Source of the DNA: Hypomesus transpacificus
Taxonomy: Eukaryota > Chordata > Actinopteri > Osmeriformes > Osmeridae
Length of the DNA stretch: 64,000 nt
Direction of reading: 5' to 3'
NCBI RefSeq assembly: GCF_021917145.1
Contig: NC_061062.1
Location: forward strand, 12,532,282-12,596,281
Both the position numbers and the translations under genes were made by a program. Shown one piece after another: positions 13,101 through 30,688 of this stretch. The notes under the pieces were generated by a model. It saw only the letters and a list, made by a program, of their open reading frames with translations. It did no database searches and had not been told where the DNA came from. Position 1 is the stretch's first letter. Each line of letters opens with the position of its first letter.

Positions 13101-13793
13101 CATGTATGCTACGTTAAAATGACCATGAAGTACAATCTACAATTACTAAAATTAACACACCGTAGTTATCTCCCTAAATATGGCAATTGACAGTGACTCA
13201 ATCCTTATAAGTTTTTTAAACAGTTTTGCAAATCAAGTAGGAAACATGACCTTATGGCCACATCCAGCCAGAAGCACCACTACTACTGCTAGCTAGCGAC
13301 TGTAGGCTACTACCTAGCTAGCCCCACTAGCCTAGCTTTCTACAACTACAAAACATGTCACGCATCAGCTGTGCATGTATGTTATGCATATTATGATGCA
13401 GGTGCATTGATGCTGGTAATATATTCATGCACATTCTCCTGGAAATCGAGACCGCTTAGCGCGTTGATCATCTACTAAACTAGCTAAATAGCTAGTCCGC
13501 ATTGCTACGACCATATTGAGTTTTCTAGCTTGCTGGCTAGTCCGATCTCAGTCAAAGCTGTGTAAAAACATTCCCCAAATGAAGATATCAGAGCTGTCGG
13601 TTATGCAAGCTACCTGGCAGAAGTTGTCGCAGTATTCGGTGGAGGATATTTCTGAAATCTCTCGTTGTCTGAGTTCAGCTTCAAGCGCTCTTAAGGTTGT
13701 CAGCAAGCTTTCCATTGCAACAAGAGTATCCTCGGCAGTATCGGACGGCCGATTACTCCAGTCGGGATCTGGTTCGACATTACTTTCCGCCAT
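4118..13793 (-). CDS. rlf: Zinc finger protein RLF (rearranged L-myc fusion), complete, 8 exons
   Basis: RLF is a nuclear C2H2 zinc-finger protein that regulates transcription and chromatin; the human gene is known from fusions with MYCL. Coding exons on the minus strand are 13614-13793, 12154-12308, 11967-12048, 11511-11646, 11036-11238, 9382-9518, 9005-9146 and the giant last exon 4118-8845. All phases match and give 1,920 residues against 1,914 in human. The N-terminal third (through CTTFLTQQLQ and WSKLQRRIDPSLE) is the conserved RLF/ZNF292 region. The last exon carries 14 C2H2 fingers, an acidic run of eight Asp, and the C-terminal signatures YKPMGFESSFLKFIQES and YLRPVVVLERSKFSTSLLD. The start is the ATG at 13791-13793 (AAGATGG). 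A small in-frame 21-bp repeat lies at 8380-8450. An unrelated MYCL neighbour is not in the window. Confidence 0.96.
8380..8450 (-). repeat. in-frame 21-bp tandem repeat in the rlf coding sequence
   Basis: Three 21-bp units (8380-8400, 8401-8421, 8422-8442) plus a partial unit repeat a CCTGCCC(C/A)(G/A)AA(C/T)TACCCC core. On the coding strand they encode Gly-Gln-(Glu/Asp)-Gly-Gly-Ser-Ser-like heptads in a low-complexity linker just before the first zinc finger. The unit length keeps the frame, so copy number could vary without disrupting the protein. Confidence 0.8.
12390..13613. other. rlf intron 1, no recognised gene
   Basis: This is intronic sequence between rlf exons 2 and 1. No exon with good borders was found. 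It is moderately AT-rich. One stretch at about 12,400-12,670 has weakly similar ends and may be an old repeat, but this could not be supported. Confidence 0.4.
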
Positions 13794-14888
13794 CTTCACT
13801 CTCCGCCACCGCGCGTATGCTGCTTTTTAGTGTGTCATGTGACGCGCACGTACTGATATTTTTGGGGTGTGTGAGTGAGTGCGTGTGTGCGTGTGTTAGT
13901 ATCTAGTCATCCTACAATTGTTATTATTTTTACATATGTTACATGTACAGGATAAATGTAAATAAATGATGATAGATATACATATTTATAAAGTAAATTC
14001 AACAAAGTTTAGGATGTAGATTTTTTTTAATTGTGTATTTGGTATGATCAGATCATGTCTATCATGATCATTGGGAGTCAGATGGCTGAGCGGTGAGGGA
14101 GTCGGACTAGTAATCAGAAGGTTGCCGGATTGATTCCCCGCCAAGCCAAATGACGTTGTGTCCTTGGGCAAGGCACTTCACCCTACTTGCCTTGGGGGCA
14201 ATGTTCCTGTACTTACTGTAAGTCGCTCTGGATAAGAGCGTCTGCTAAATGACTAAATGTAAATGTAAATGTCTAATAAGGGCTCTGGTGATATTCACAA
14301 AGGAAAACCCAAATATGTCTTTGTTTTTGCTGTCGCAGAACTTTTCCTTACCAGTGTTCTTTGGCACTCTCTGTTGATGTGAATAGGTATTGCATCTTGA
14401 CCCGGAAATGTTTGTGCTGCTTTGCTGTTAATAACACGTGTTAAATGTAGCCAAGCAAAAAGAAAATACGTTTAGTAGAGCCAACTCTAAGAAGCCCACT
14501 TAAGAAGTTAAAAGTTAAAGAAGGTGAGTAAACATTTAAAACATTATGTTGGTTGAGGAGTGTTTATTTGTATACCTCGAAATGATTGGCTATATATGGC
14601 AACAATACACTTCACTGTAGGTTAGCTTATTATGTAAACTCCAGTCTAGCCAACCAGAACCAGCAGCTGGCTGACTGTACAACGAGTTTACATTTAAGAA
14701 AATAGGTCTACAACTAAGTTGATTCACGTGAGAAAATAAACCACTTTACCCTGACTTCCTCATCAAGTGTTAACAATTAACGAAGGTAGGTTGAAAAGGA
14801 CTGACAGTTTGGAAATGCTATAAACTAGGAGAAATCAAACATGTTAATTTTCCCCAGCTCTTCCTGAAAACTCACCCCACTTATTAGC
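13794..14888. promoter_or_regulatory. divergent rlf / znf593 upstream region with one SINE
   Basis: rlf starts at 13793 on the minus strand and znf593 at 14889 on the plus strand, so the promoters of both must lie here. The stretch just left of the SINE has a few CpGs and a short GT run (13,867-13,892). A SINE occupies about 14,073-14,272. A non-coding first exon of znf593 is possible near 14,440-14,525 (AAG|GTGAGT at about 14,519-14,527 is a good donor). This reading is inferred from layout. Confidence 0.35.
14073..14272 (+). repeat. tRNA-derived SINE with L2-type 3' tail (full length)
   Basis: The head carries an A-box-like TGGCTGAGCGG (14083-14093) and a B-box-like GGATTGATTCC (14127-14137). 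It resembles a type II (Ser/Leu) tRNA: the GGACTAGTAATC segment is close to a Ser anticodon arm. The body has CTTGGGCAAGGCACTTCACC. The tail, GTCGCTCTGGATAAGAGCG followed by TCTGCTAAATGAC and TAAATG repeats, is the type shared by many fish SINEs and L2-clade LINEs (UnaSINE/UnaL2 style). A second near full-length copy lies at 58,989-59,181 on the other strand. Confidence 0.85.
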
Positions 14889-15816
14889 ATGGGGAAATCA
14901 AAGCAGATAAAGAATCACAATAATGGCAGAAAGAAGAACATTGCAAAGACATGGAAGACTAAACGTAGGACCAAGGACCTGGATGAAATTCACTCCGACA
15001 TGAAACCCGAAACAGCAAGCAAACTGCTCAAACAGCCAGTGGACTTCGATGTCACAGGATGTGCACAAAACTACTGTTTACATTGCGCGTGAGTGCTTAC
15101 TTCATTACTTGTTGTATCATTATTTTAACCACGATGTTTTTTAACTTTTCCATTACACGTTTACTTTATTTTAAAGTATATGTTACTGTAATGTAATCCT
15201 CCTAATTCCCTTTTCTCTTTATAATCTCAGGCGATATTTTGTTGATCTGAATTCCATGAAAGAGCACTTCAAAACCAAAGTGCACAAACGACGGTCAGAT
15301 TCCATCTTACTTTTTTTTTTTTTACATTCATACATTACAACCAGCCTTACGCCATTACAGACCCGTGTTGGTCACCAGGCTGTTTTATACACTCCTGAAT
15401 CTGGTACACTGACGTCCTCTCTGTCATGGTAGACACTTGTAACGCCTATGATCACTACACCATGGGTAGTACACTCGCAGACACATGCATGAGCCTCTGT
15501 TGCTGAGTTCTTTCATTTACATGGACTAATGCACCTAAGTAGTCAATTTTCCATTGGCAGAATGCTTTGCTGTATGTTGTGGTATCAATGTGATAGTTTA
15601 TTTTTATTTCCAGAACCATCCATTAGCTTTTATAATTAACTGCCATTGGACATGATGTTCAATCTTCCCCATTTGTTATCCAGGCTGAAAAAACTCAGAG
15701 ACGAGCCCTACAGCCAGGCAGAGGCAGAGAGGGCTGCAGGTATGGGCTCTTATGTTCCCCACAAAGTCATGGAAGTAAAGACACAGCCAATCGAGGAGGA
15801 GATGAAAACTGACTGA
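14889..15816 (+). CDS. znf593: Zinc finger protein 593 (Bud20-like ribosome biogenesis factor), 3 exons
   Basis: ZNF593 is a small C2H2 protein related to yeast Bud20, a shuttling factor of pre-60S ribosome export; the human protein was also described as a negative modulator of Oct-2 DNA binding. Coding exons are 14889-15088, 15231-15293 and 15684-15816, giving 131 residues (human about 134). The N-terminus is very basic ([17 protein letters not shown]), followed by [12 protein letters not shown]. The single zinc finger spans the exon 1/2 junction: Cys-x2-Cys in NYCLHCA, then [18 protein letters not shown]. The C-terminal signature [17 protein letters not shown] is family-specific. All borders are GT-AG and in phase. 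Confidence 0.95.
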
Positions 15817-16086
15817 GGATGAAATTGGAAACAGACTGCCTTTACAGAACCTCTCTAATGCTTCAAGCCATCAAGAATTATCCAGAAGATATTGTTTTTT
15901 TGTTGTTGTGGCCAGCTATTCTGGGCCCAAACAGATCCTGCCTATTATTTAGGCTTGCATACAGGCCCAAGACAATTTGCATGCTATTTATGAAGAGGAC
16001 CTTCCCCTTTACATAAAAATAAATGAAGATGATTATTATGCATATGATCAATTGTATGCAGAGGACAGTGCTGTTCATACCAGTAC

Positions 16087-16092
16087 AATAAA
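16087..16092 (+). terminator. poly(A) signal of znf593 (AATAAA)
   Basis: AATAAA lies 271 bp past the znf593 stop codon. A second AATAAA at 16210-16215 is an alternative site. Both precede the selenon start codon by at least 390 bp. Confidence 0.55.
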
Positions 16093-16602
16093 CTGAGGTG
16101 AAATTTAGTAGGTTTATTTCCAGTTACAGGATTGGATTGTATGCTGATTGAGCAGCTTTTGTAGTTCATAACCAGGGCTTCATTTCATGCTGTGTTTGTC
16201 TCTACACAAAATAAATGGTTCTACATTTAATTAGCTTTGTCTTTCTTTATAACTACAAAAAGTTAGAAAATTTGTTTAGAGTAAAATAGTGTGCTCTCTA
16301 TGGGAAACAAGTTTTGACATTTTAATGTAAGGTATTATTATGGTCACTCACTACAGAAAGAATGTGAGCACTGGCGCTTTAATTGTGGTTATTACACTGC
16401 CAGCCCCTCAGCCGGAAAGAGGATGGCGCTGTAGTTACAATTTACAGCTGTTACTAGTGTAGCAGTTTGGTAGTCTGGAAGGCGAGGACGTTTGGTGAAC
16501 GAGTTGCAGTAACTGGAATCATTCTGCAATTATTGTTGTAAGGGCTAACTCATATTACAGGGATGTCTGTATCTATGTAGAAAGCAGGGCAAGAAAACAA
16601 GG

Positions 16603-19600
16603 ATGGCCGCGGACGTGGATAAAACGATTGCGGGAAATAAGAATGTTACGCCCCAGGAGAAAAAGCATCTAAACATGATATCTCCGAGCAGTGGAGAACT
16701 TGCGTCTGGCAAGAACAAGAGAAGATCATGGATCACCGGGGCAATCTCCTTAACAATGTTGACGCTAATTATTGTCCCAGTCTTCGCCTATTGTTACAAA
16801 TACTACCAGGACTCACAGCTTCTCAGACGTCATGTAAGAACCATCTCCATTTCTACATGAACACTGAGGTAATGTTGCACGCAGCATTAAATGCTAATTT
16901 AGTTGACCAATAGAAAGACTCACTTTGATAGAGTGCAAACACTTTAAATATAAAAATATTGGTCGCGTCTGTAAATGATGTAGCCTAGCAAAAGCCATCA
17001 ACTGTCCACTCCTACGTTTGCAGAATTAGGACAGGTTCCAATATTGATCTGTAACTTTTTTTTTTTAGACATTTGTAGTAAGCACTAGAAATCTGTGCCA
17101 CGTATTTGTTTTTTGTTGGCAACAATGAACACAGCCATGTCCTATCCCCCCTTTTATTGGTGGGCTATTAATGTGCCACAGCTGGTTACACACATTGTGC
17201 TCTTTCAACCCCCTCCACCTAAATTAGTTTGGCTCTTCAGTTCTGATAGCGCCCATCCTCCATTGAACCAGCCCCCGTTTGCACGCAGGCAGTCCCCTGT
17301 GTATTAAATAAACATCTTTGGAATTCTGCTCATTCGCTATGCAATCCTACATAAACAAATAATGTCCTCATCAATGTTTGTTTGATTGGTCTTTGTTTGT
17401 GCTGGTCCACCAAACTAGAGACAAGTGTTGCCAGACATCTATAGTTACGTTATAGTCTTAAAAACTGTGGACCATATTCTTTATTGACCCAGTTTGAATG
17501 AAGGACATGCCTTTTAAAGCTGCTGGAGCATGTCAGCTGGCACAATAAGAAGCTCCTTTTGTATCTCTGTCGCTCTGGAGCGTCTGGATAAATGACTAAA
17601 TGTAATGTAAATGTATCTCTCCACAACAGAAAGAGGGTGTGAAGACTCTGGGCACCGAGGGGCTCTTCCTATTCTCCTCGTTAGACACAGACCACGACCT
17701 GTTTCTCAGCCCGGAGGAGTTCAAGCCTATAGCTGAGAAACTCACAGGTTTGGTTCCCCAACACCAGTCTGTTCTGATTGGTGCCGGACATGCTGAAACC
17801 TACCAACCCAATCCATCTCCACACACTCTTGCAGTATGGATAATATTCTCACAAACACTCTTACACATGGCTTTGTCATCTGTCCCCCTGCAGGGATTGC
17901 ACCTCCTGGTGATTTTGAGGAGGAAGAGCTCGCTGACCCGAACGGTGAGATCCTGGCCTTGGAAGCCAAGATGGTGCCTCTGCTGATGGACACAATGACC
18001 AAGAGCAAGGATGGCTTCCTCGGGGTAAGACAGGGCCATACATTAAATCCATACTTGATATACGTATTAAGATATTAAAGTTCCAGAAAGCTGTATTGGT
18101 CTGAGTTCATCTGAAATTGGCATGGATGTTCCCTTCATAATTAAGTTAGGCCTTAATTGGGCCTTGACAGACATGACAGCAGTGTTTCACCTGTCCTCCA
18201 GGTTACACACAGTTCCCTGATTGGTCTGCGGTCCTGGCGCAGTCCAGCTGTGCCCTCCTCCACCTTCTCTGCCACCCATTTCAGGGCACTCCTGCCCCCC
18301 AAAGGCAAGGACCAGGTGGGCGACACCTGGTGGGTCATTCCCAGTGAGCTTAACATATTTACAGGGTACCTACCCAACAACCGTTACCACCCCCCAGCAC
18401 CACGAGGCAAAGAGGTACCGTACCCTTCCACTACCTTTCCTGTCTTTCGCCCATACCATAAATGCACATGATTTGAGCATTCTGTAGCATCCTATACAAC
18501 GGGCAAGAAAATATCGTTTTCTTGAATGTATGGACTGTATGTTGGTTGTACACGTGAGTGACAGTGAACAATGTCCCCCATCTCAGGTGCTCATCCACTC
18601 CCTGTTGAGCATGTTCCACCCCAGACCCTTCATCAAGTCCCGCTTCGCCCCGCAGGGGGCTGTGGCCTGCATACAAGCCAGCAGTGACTTCTACTTCCAC
18701 ATCGCCTTCAGGTCAGAGACAATCTGGCTGGACTTATTCTGAAAAGTTCCCCCTCAGAACAAAAGAAGACATTTCAATTTTGTTTACAAATGTACTATAT
18801 TCTGTATAAGTAAAATACAAATCGAGTTTCCATTCAAAAAGATTTCACAGACATTTATTGTGGTGATTGTTGTTGTCCTCAGGATCCATGCAGAGTTCCA
18901 GCTCAACGACGTCCCTGATTTCCCCTTCTGGTTTACGCCTGGGCAGTTCACTGGCCACATCATCATGTCCAGGGATGCGTCACATATACGCGATTTCCGC
19001 CTCTACGTGCCCAACAATAGGTGTGGGGAATAAGTTACACAAATGCACTCACTTAATAATCCTAATATTCTAGTCTTTATCTTACTGCATATTCCTATAA
19101 TAGCTGATACGTTCAGGTTGATCACATCTCCTATGCAGGCCTCTGTGCGTTACGTAATAATGACAGACATGCTTTCTCTTACACCAGGTCTCTGAATGTG
19201 GACATGGAGTGGCTCTATGGAGCCAGTGAGAGCAGTAATATGGAGGTGGACATCGGCTACCTGCCACAGGTACTGTACACCAGACATCTCTGGAACTCTG
19301 CTCAACCCGAATGGTAGAGAGGAAATATATTCACATCAGTCTTTCCTTCTTTTCCTGTTTGTGTGTGTGGTCAGATGGAGTTGCAGTCGTTCGGTCCCTC
19401 CACTCCCTCCTTCATCCAGGATGAGGAAGGAAATGTTATCGACAGGCGAGGACAGGAGGACGACCCCATCCAGTTTGTCTTTGAGGACATTCACTGGACG
19501 TCAGAGATCAGCCAAGAGGATGCCACTCGACGCATAGAGGTCACATTCTACCCTTTCAAAAAGGTGCAACTCTACTGCTTCTTGCATTTGTGTTTAGGGC

Positions 19601-20785
19601 CAACCTGTGTACCCTAAATGTTTTCATTTTTTCAGAACATCACCTGTGTTGATCTTTACAAGATATTCACTTAAACATGAGCCTTTGTCTATGTCTGACA
19701 CAAGGAGGCTTTGCTTATGTCTACCTTGCTTATACCCTGGCCTCACTTGCACCAAGGTGTCCTACCTGCCTTTCTCTGAAGCGTTTGAGAGGGCGCAGGC
19801 TGAGGAGAAGCTGGTGCACTCCATTCTCCTGTGGGGGGCGCTAGACGACCAGTCCTGCTGAGGTGAGACACTTCACCTTACTGTGTGGTGTGGAGACACC
19901 AGACAGAAATGTGTGCATTGTTCAATCTACTGTTATGGAGAGATGAATGGCTGTAGTGTCTAACCTGGACGGTGCCTCTGGTGCTTCCTCCTGCAGGTTC
20001 GGGGCGGACTCTCCGGGAGACAGTCCTGGAAAGTTCGCCCGTCCTTGCTCTGCTCAACCAGAGCTTCGTCAGCAGCTGGTCTCTTGTGAAGGAGCTGGAG
20101 GACATGCAGGTGAGTAGCCATGACAGTTGGCCCTGGAGGCTCCAATCTCAACACTCCTTCTAAAGGACCTTACACTGCCCCTGTGGCCTTGTTAGTCTTT
20201 GCTTGGAGAGCTTTGACCTAACCTTGTCCTTCTTACTAAAAATGATATGCATAACGTGTTTTTGTCCCAGGCTGATGAGCAGGACCCTGTGTTGAGTCAG
20301 AGGGCCCGCCTGCACCTAGAGAAGTACAACTTCCCTGTAGAGATGATGGTGGCACTTCCCAACGGCACCATAGTAAGTCCCATCTGCTTTCCAGACTTTT
20401 TCTGTACGCTTCAAACTCAACTTCCCAACAACAATTTATCCTTAAGCTCACTAGGAAAGGTTGAAGCATGAAGGACAACTGTGTATCAGAACCATTTCAA
20501 TATAAAGTGTATATAGAAAAGCCTGTTTTCCATCATCATTCCTAAGCTTAATTACAGGAAGAGACTTTGCGATAAATTCTTGTGATAATGACTTTAATAT
20601 GTTTCCCATTCCAATAGCTCCACCACATTAATGCCAATTACTTCCTGGATGAAACATCCATGAAGCCTGAAAAAGAAGGAGCCCCGTTCAGTTTCTCTGG
20701 GGGCTTTGAGGACCCGTCCACCTCCGCCTACATCCACTTCCTCAAAGAAGGCCTGGAGAAAGCCAAGCAGTACCTGGCACACTAA
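16603..20785 (+). CDS. selenon: Selenoprotein N, complete, 12 coding exons, in-frame Sec UGA
   Basis: SELENON is an ER membrane glycoprotein that senses luminal calcium and acts with SERCA and redox partners; human mutations cause congenital myopathy. Exons are 16603-16833, 17630-17747, 17894-18024, 18202-18414, 18587-18711, 18883-19020, 19188-19269, 19375-19563, 19757-19862, 19997-20109, 20271-20372 and 20618-20785. They total 1,716 nt and encode 571 residues counting Sec. Residues about 42-64 form the transmembrane anchor. An EF-hand loop ([12 protein letters not shown]) lies in exon 2. Long matches to the family include [14 protein letters not shown] and [14 protein letters not shown]. The redox motif Ser-Cys-Sec-Gly uses the TGA at 19859-19861. 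The frame stays open to a TAA at 20783-20785. The exon 9 acceptor is AAG rather than CAG. Confidence 0.96.
17562..17617 (+). repeat. SINE/L2-type tail fragment directly upstream of selenon exon 2
   Basis: The segment GTCGCTCTGGAGCGTCTGG then ATAAATGACTAAATG and TAATGTAAATG is a degenerate copy of the tail of the SINE family seen at 14,073-14,272. It ends about 13 bp before the exon 2 acceptor (AG at 17628-17629), so it occupies the branch-point region. Confidence 0.7.
19859..19861 (+). other. selenocysteine codon (UGA) of selenon
   Basis: The TGA follows TCC TGC and precedes a single G before the GT donor. The next exon completes GGT TCG GGG CGG (Gly-Ser-Gly-Arg), which continues the family sequence for another 135 codons. 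This is the catalytic SCUG motif of SELENON. Conventional gene callers will end or break the gene here. Confidence 0.95.
20006..20026 (+). promoter_or_regulatory. selenocysteine redefinition element (SRE)-like hairpin
   Basis: In the spliced mRNA this sequence begins 10 nt after the UGA. GGACT (20006-20010) pairs with AGTCC (20022-20026), and CTC (20011-20013) pairs with GAG (20017-20019). The loop is CGG and two nucleotides (20020-20021) bulge on the 3' side. A stem-loop at this position in mammalian SEPN1 mRNA is known to promote UGA recoding. Function here is inferred from position and structure. Confidence 0.65.
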
Positions 20786-21235
20786 ATAATGTCTGTTTGT
20801 GTGTGTTAGGCTGAGAAATAACTTAAGTTCTTTCAAAGGTGATAATGATTTAAGATCATTATATCCTTCAGTATAAGGAATTGTTTCCTAAAGCCTTGGC
20901 AGCTGATAATGACTTTACTTTCTAATACAAGTCCTTAACATCAGACCAATATACAACTATTCAAGCCCTTCTCGAAGACATGGGTACTAAACACTAGTGT
21001 TAAATGTTTGTCACATGCCATTATAGTTAGGGCTAGCTAATGCTTCTTAATTGCCTTCTCGTGAAACTCATTCCAAAAACAGACTACGCCATAATGCACA
21101 ATCATAGTTCACCTTTCTCTTTTTATACATGGCTTAGTTATGTGCAATATATAATACCGACCTACAGTTATTGTATGGTGTTGACTTCTGGTCACAGCCA
21201 GGGGTATAGCAGGTCAGTGGTTCCCTTTTCTAAAG

Positions 21236-21300
21236 CCTCAGCAGTTTGTGAAGGCCTTGCCTGAAAGCCCTCGCTGGGCTGGGCCTGATGTCATGACTGG
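21236..21300 (+). promoter_or_regulatory. SECIS element in the selenon 3' UTR
   Basis: The quartet is T21249, G21250, A21251, A21252 opposite T21286, G21287, A21288, T21289, which gives the canonical U-U, G-A, A-G and N-N set. Above it AGGCCTTGCCT (21252-21262) pairs with GGGCTGGGCCT (21276-21286), with one T-T mismatch and two G-U pairs. The apical loop begins GAAAG and supplies the unpaired AA. Helix I below is weak: CAGT at 21242-21245 with ACTG at 21296-21299. The element lies about 460 bp past the stop codon. It was folded by hand. Confidence 0.75.
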
Positions 21301-21685
21301 GCCTTTGAGGTATCAATACCCATGCTATGCCCCCAGAGGGTGCCATGTGCTGAATTATAAACCAGGCTGGACTGTGGTACATGTTACTCATTTTTTTAAA
21401 TCTCACCTTTTTTCTCACTTTTTTTTGCATTGACGTTTGTGGGCAATACAACATTGCCCATTTCATATTAAGGATGTGACTGACTGTTAGACGCCAAATA
21501 TTTTCTTACAGTAGACAGGAACATATTTACTGGAATTTTTTGTGTGGATGTCTTGTAACAAAAATTGATTTGTTTCCTCTAAAATATCAGCAATGTAGAA
21601 TAATGCTCCTACGTAACCTTGTTTTTGTTAGGCCTTTTGGATACTGAGGAAAACAATCAAGTCATCCCAGTTTAACAAAAATTGA

Positions 21686-21691
21686 AATAAA
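21686..21691 (+). terminator. poly(A) signal of selenon (AATAAA)
   Basis: AATAAA lies about 900 bp past the selenon stop codon and about 385 bp after the SECIS, so the element is retained in the transcript. A TTTATT at 21809-21814 could be the minus-strand signal of the converging TLDc gene. Confidence 0.55.
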
Positions 21692-22702
21692 TTTGATTTG
21701 CTAAAACATGCTATCTTTGTCATCTTTGAACAATGTTGTCTGAATTTTATAGGTTTTCAGATCTTAATTTTGTTACTTATAAAGTGCCTCATATTTCCAC
21801 TTTGTGGTTTTATTATTTTTTCTCTATAGTACAGTGACAGCAAAGATTGGTGATTCTACCAGTGGTTAAGTCCCAAGAATATTAATGAGTGGCTAGGTTC
21901 CATTGAATATGCAGTTGTACTTTAGTCCAGAAGCATCATCTTCCAGTTCACCTGTCCAAATGCAATATAATGTTTCCATATACATTTAAATAAGTTGTTT
22001 TTCAAACACCCACCAGTCAAAATGCCACCAATGAGATATTTTCCTCCAGGCATGTTGTGGTTATCCAAGTGTCCATGAATATCATGACTTTTCAGTCCCT
22101 TGTTTTAACAAGCCAGTCATGATCCTGTGTTGTATGATTCATCTCAGATGATGAGAGGGAGTGCAGGGACTGGATGGGGGGACAGAGTTGTGCTAATGTG
22201 GACATGAAGGTTAGTTCATGCAGGGTTAATGTGGTAATCTGGCTAGAGCTGTGTCACTGGCAGAATCAACTGTCCTGCCTCTTTTTAATTGTGAAGTACC
22301 CATTTTACACTGAGGCTACAGCTTCAGTGCCAACCAGATTCCAAGTTAACAATATCCTCTGTTCTGTTCATAGCCAGGAACACACTGGAATGAATCGCAA
22401 AAAACGGGTAAATCCAACTGGTCTTTTCACTGTGTGGAGGCAAGTACTGTCTTCATGTCCTGTTTTAGACACAGTCAATATGGAGCTTGTGAGTGTCAGA
22501 TGTTCATGGATGCTGTCGTCAGGAGAGGCAAGGTGTATTGGGAGGAGGACAATCCTTCCACCTTTTACCTCAGGAGACCGATCAACACCATCTGCAATGA
22601 CATGTCTCAGGAGTCCTATTTAATCTAGTGACACAGCAGCTTGTTAGACACCAGTAGTCCCCCAGGGGGGAGGGTGTTGTCAGCAAAGGGTTCCCTCTTC
22701 CA

Positions 22703-30688
<7,986 letters not shown>

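Noticed and set aside
22174..22628. Plus-strand frames of 149 and 64 codons between selenon and the TLDc gene
   Set aside because: No family similarity and no splice partners. They lie in the presumed 3' UTR of the TLDc gene, antisense to it.
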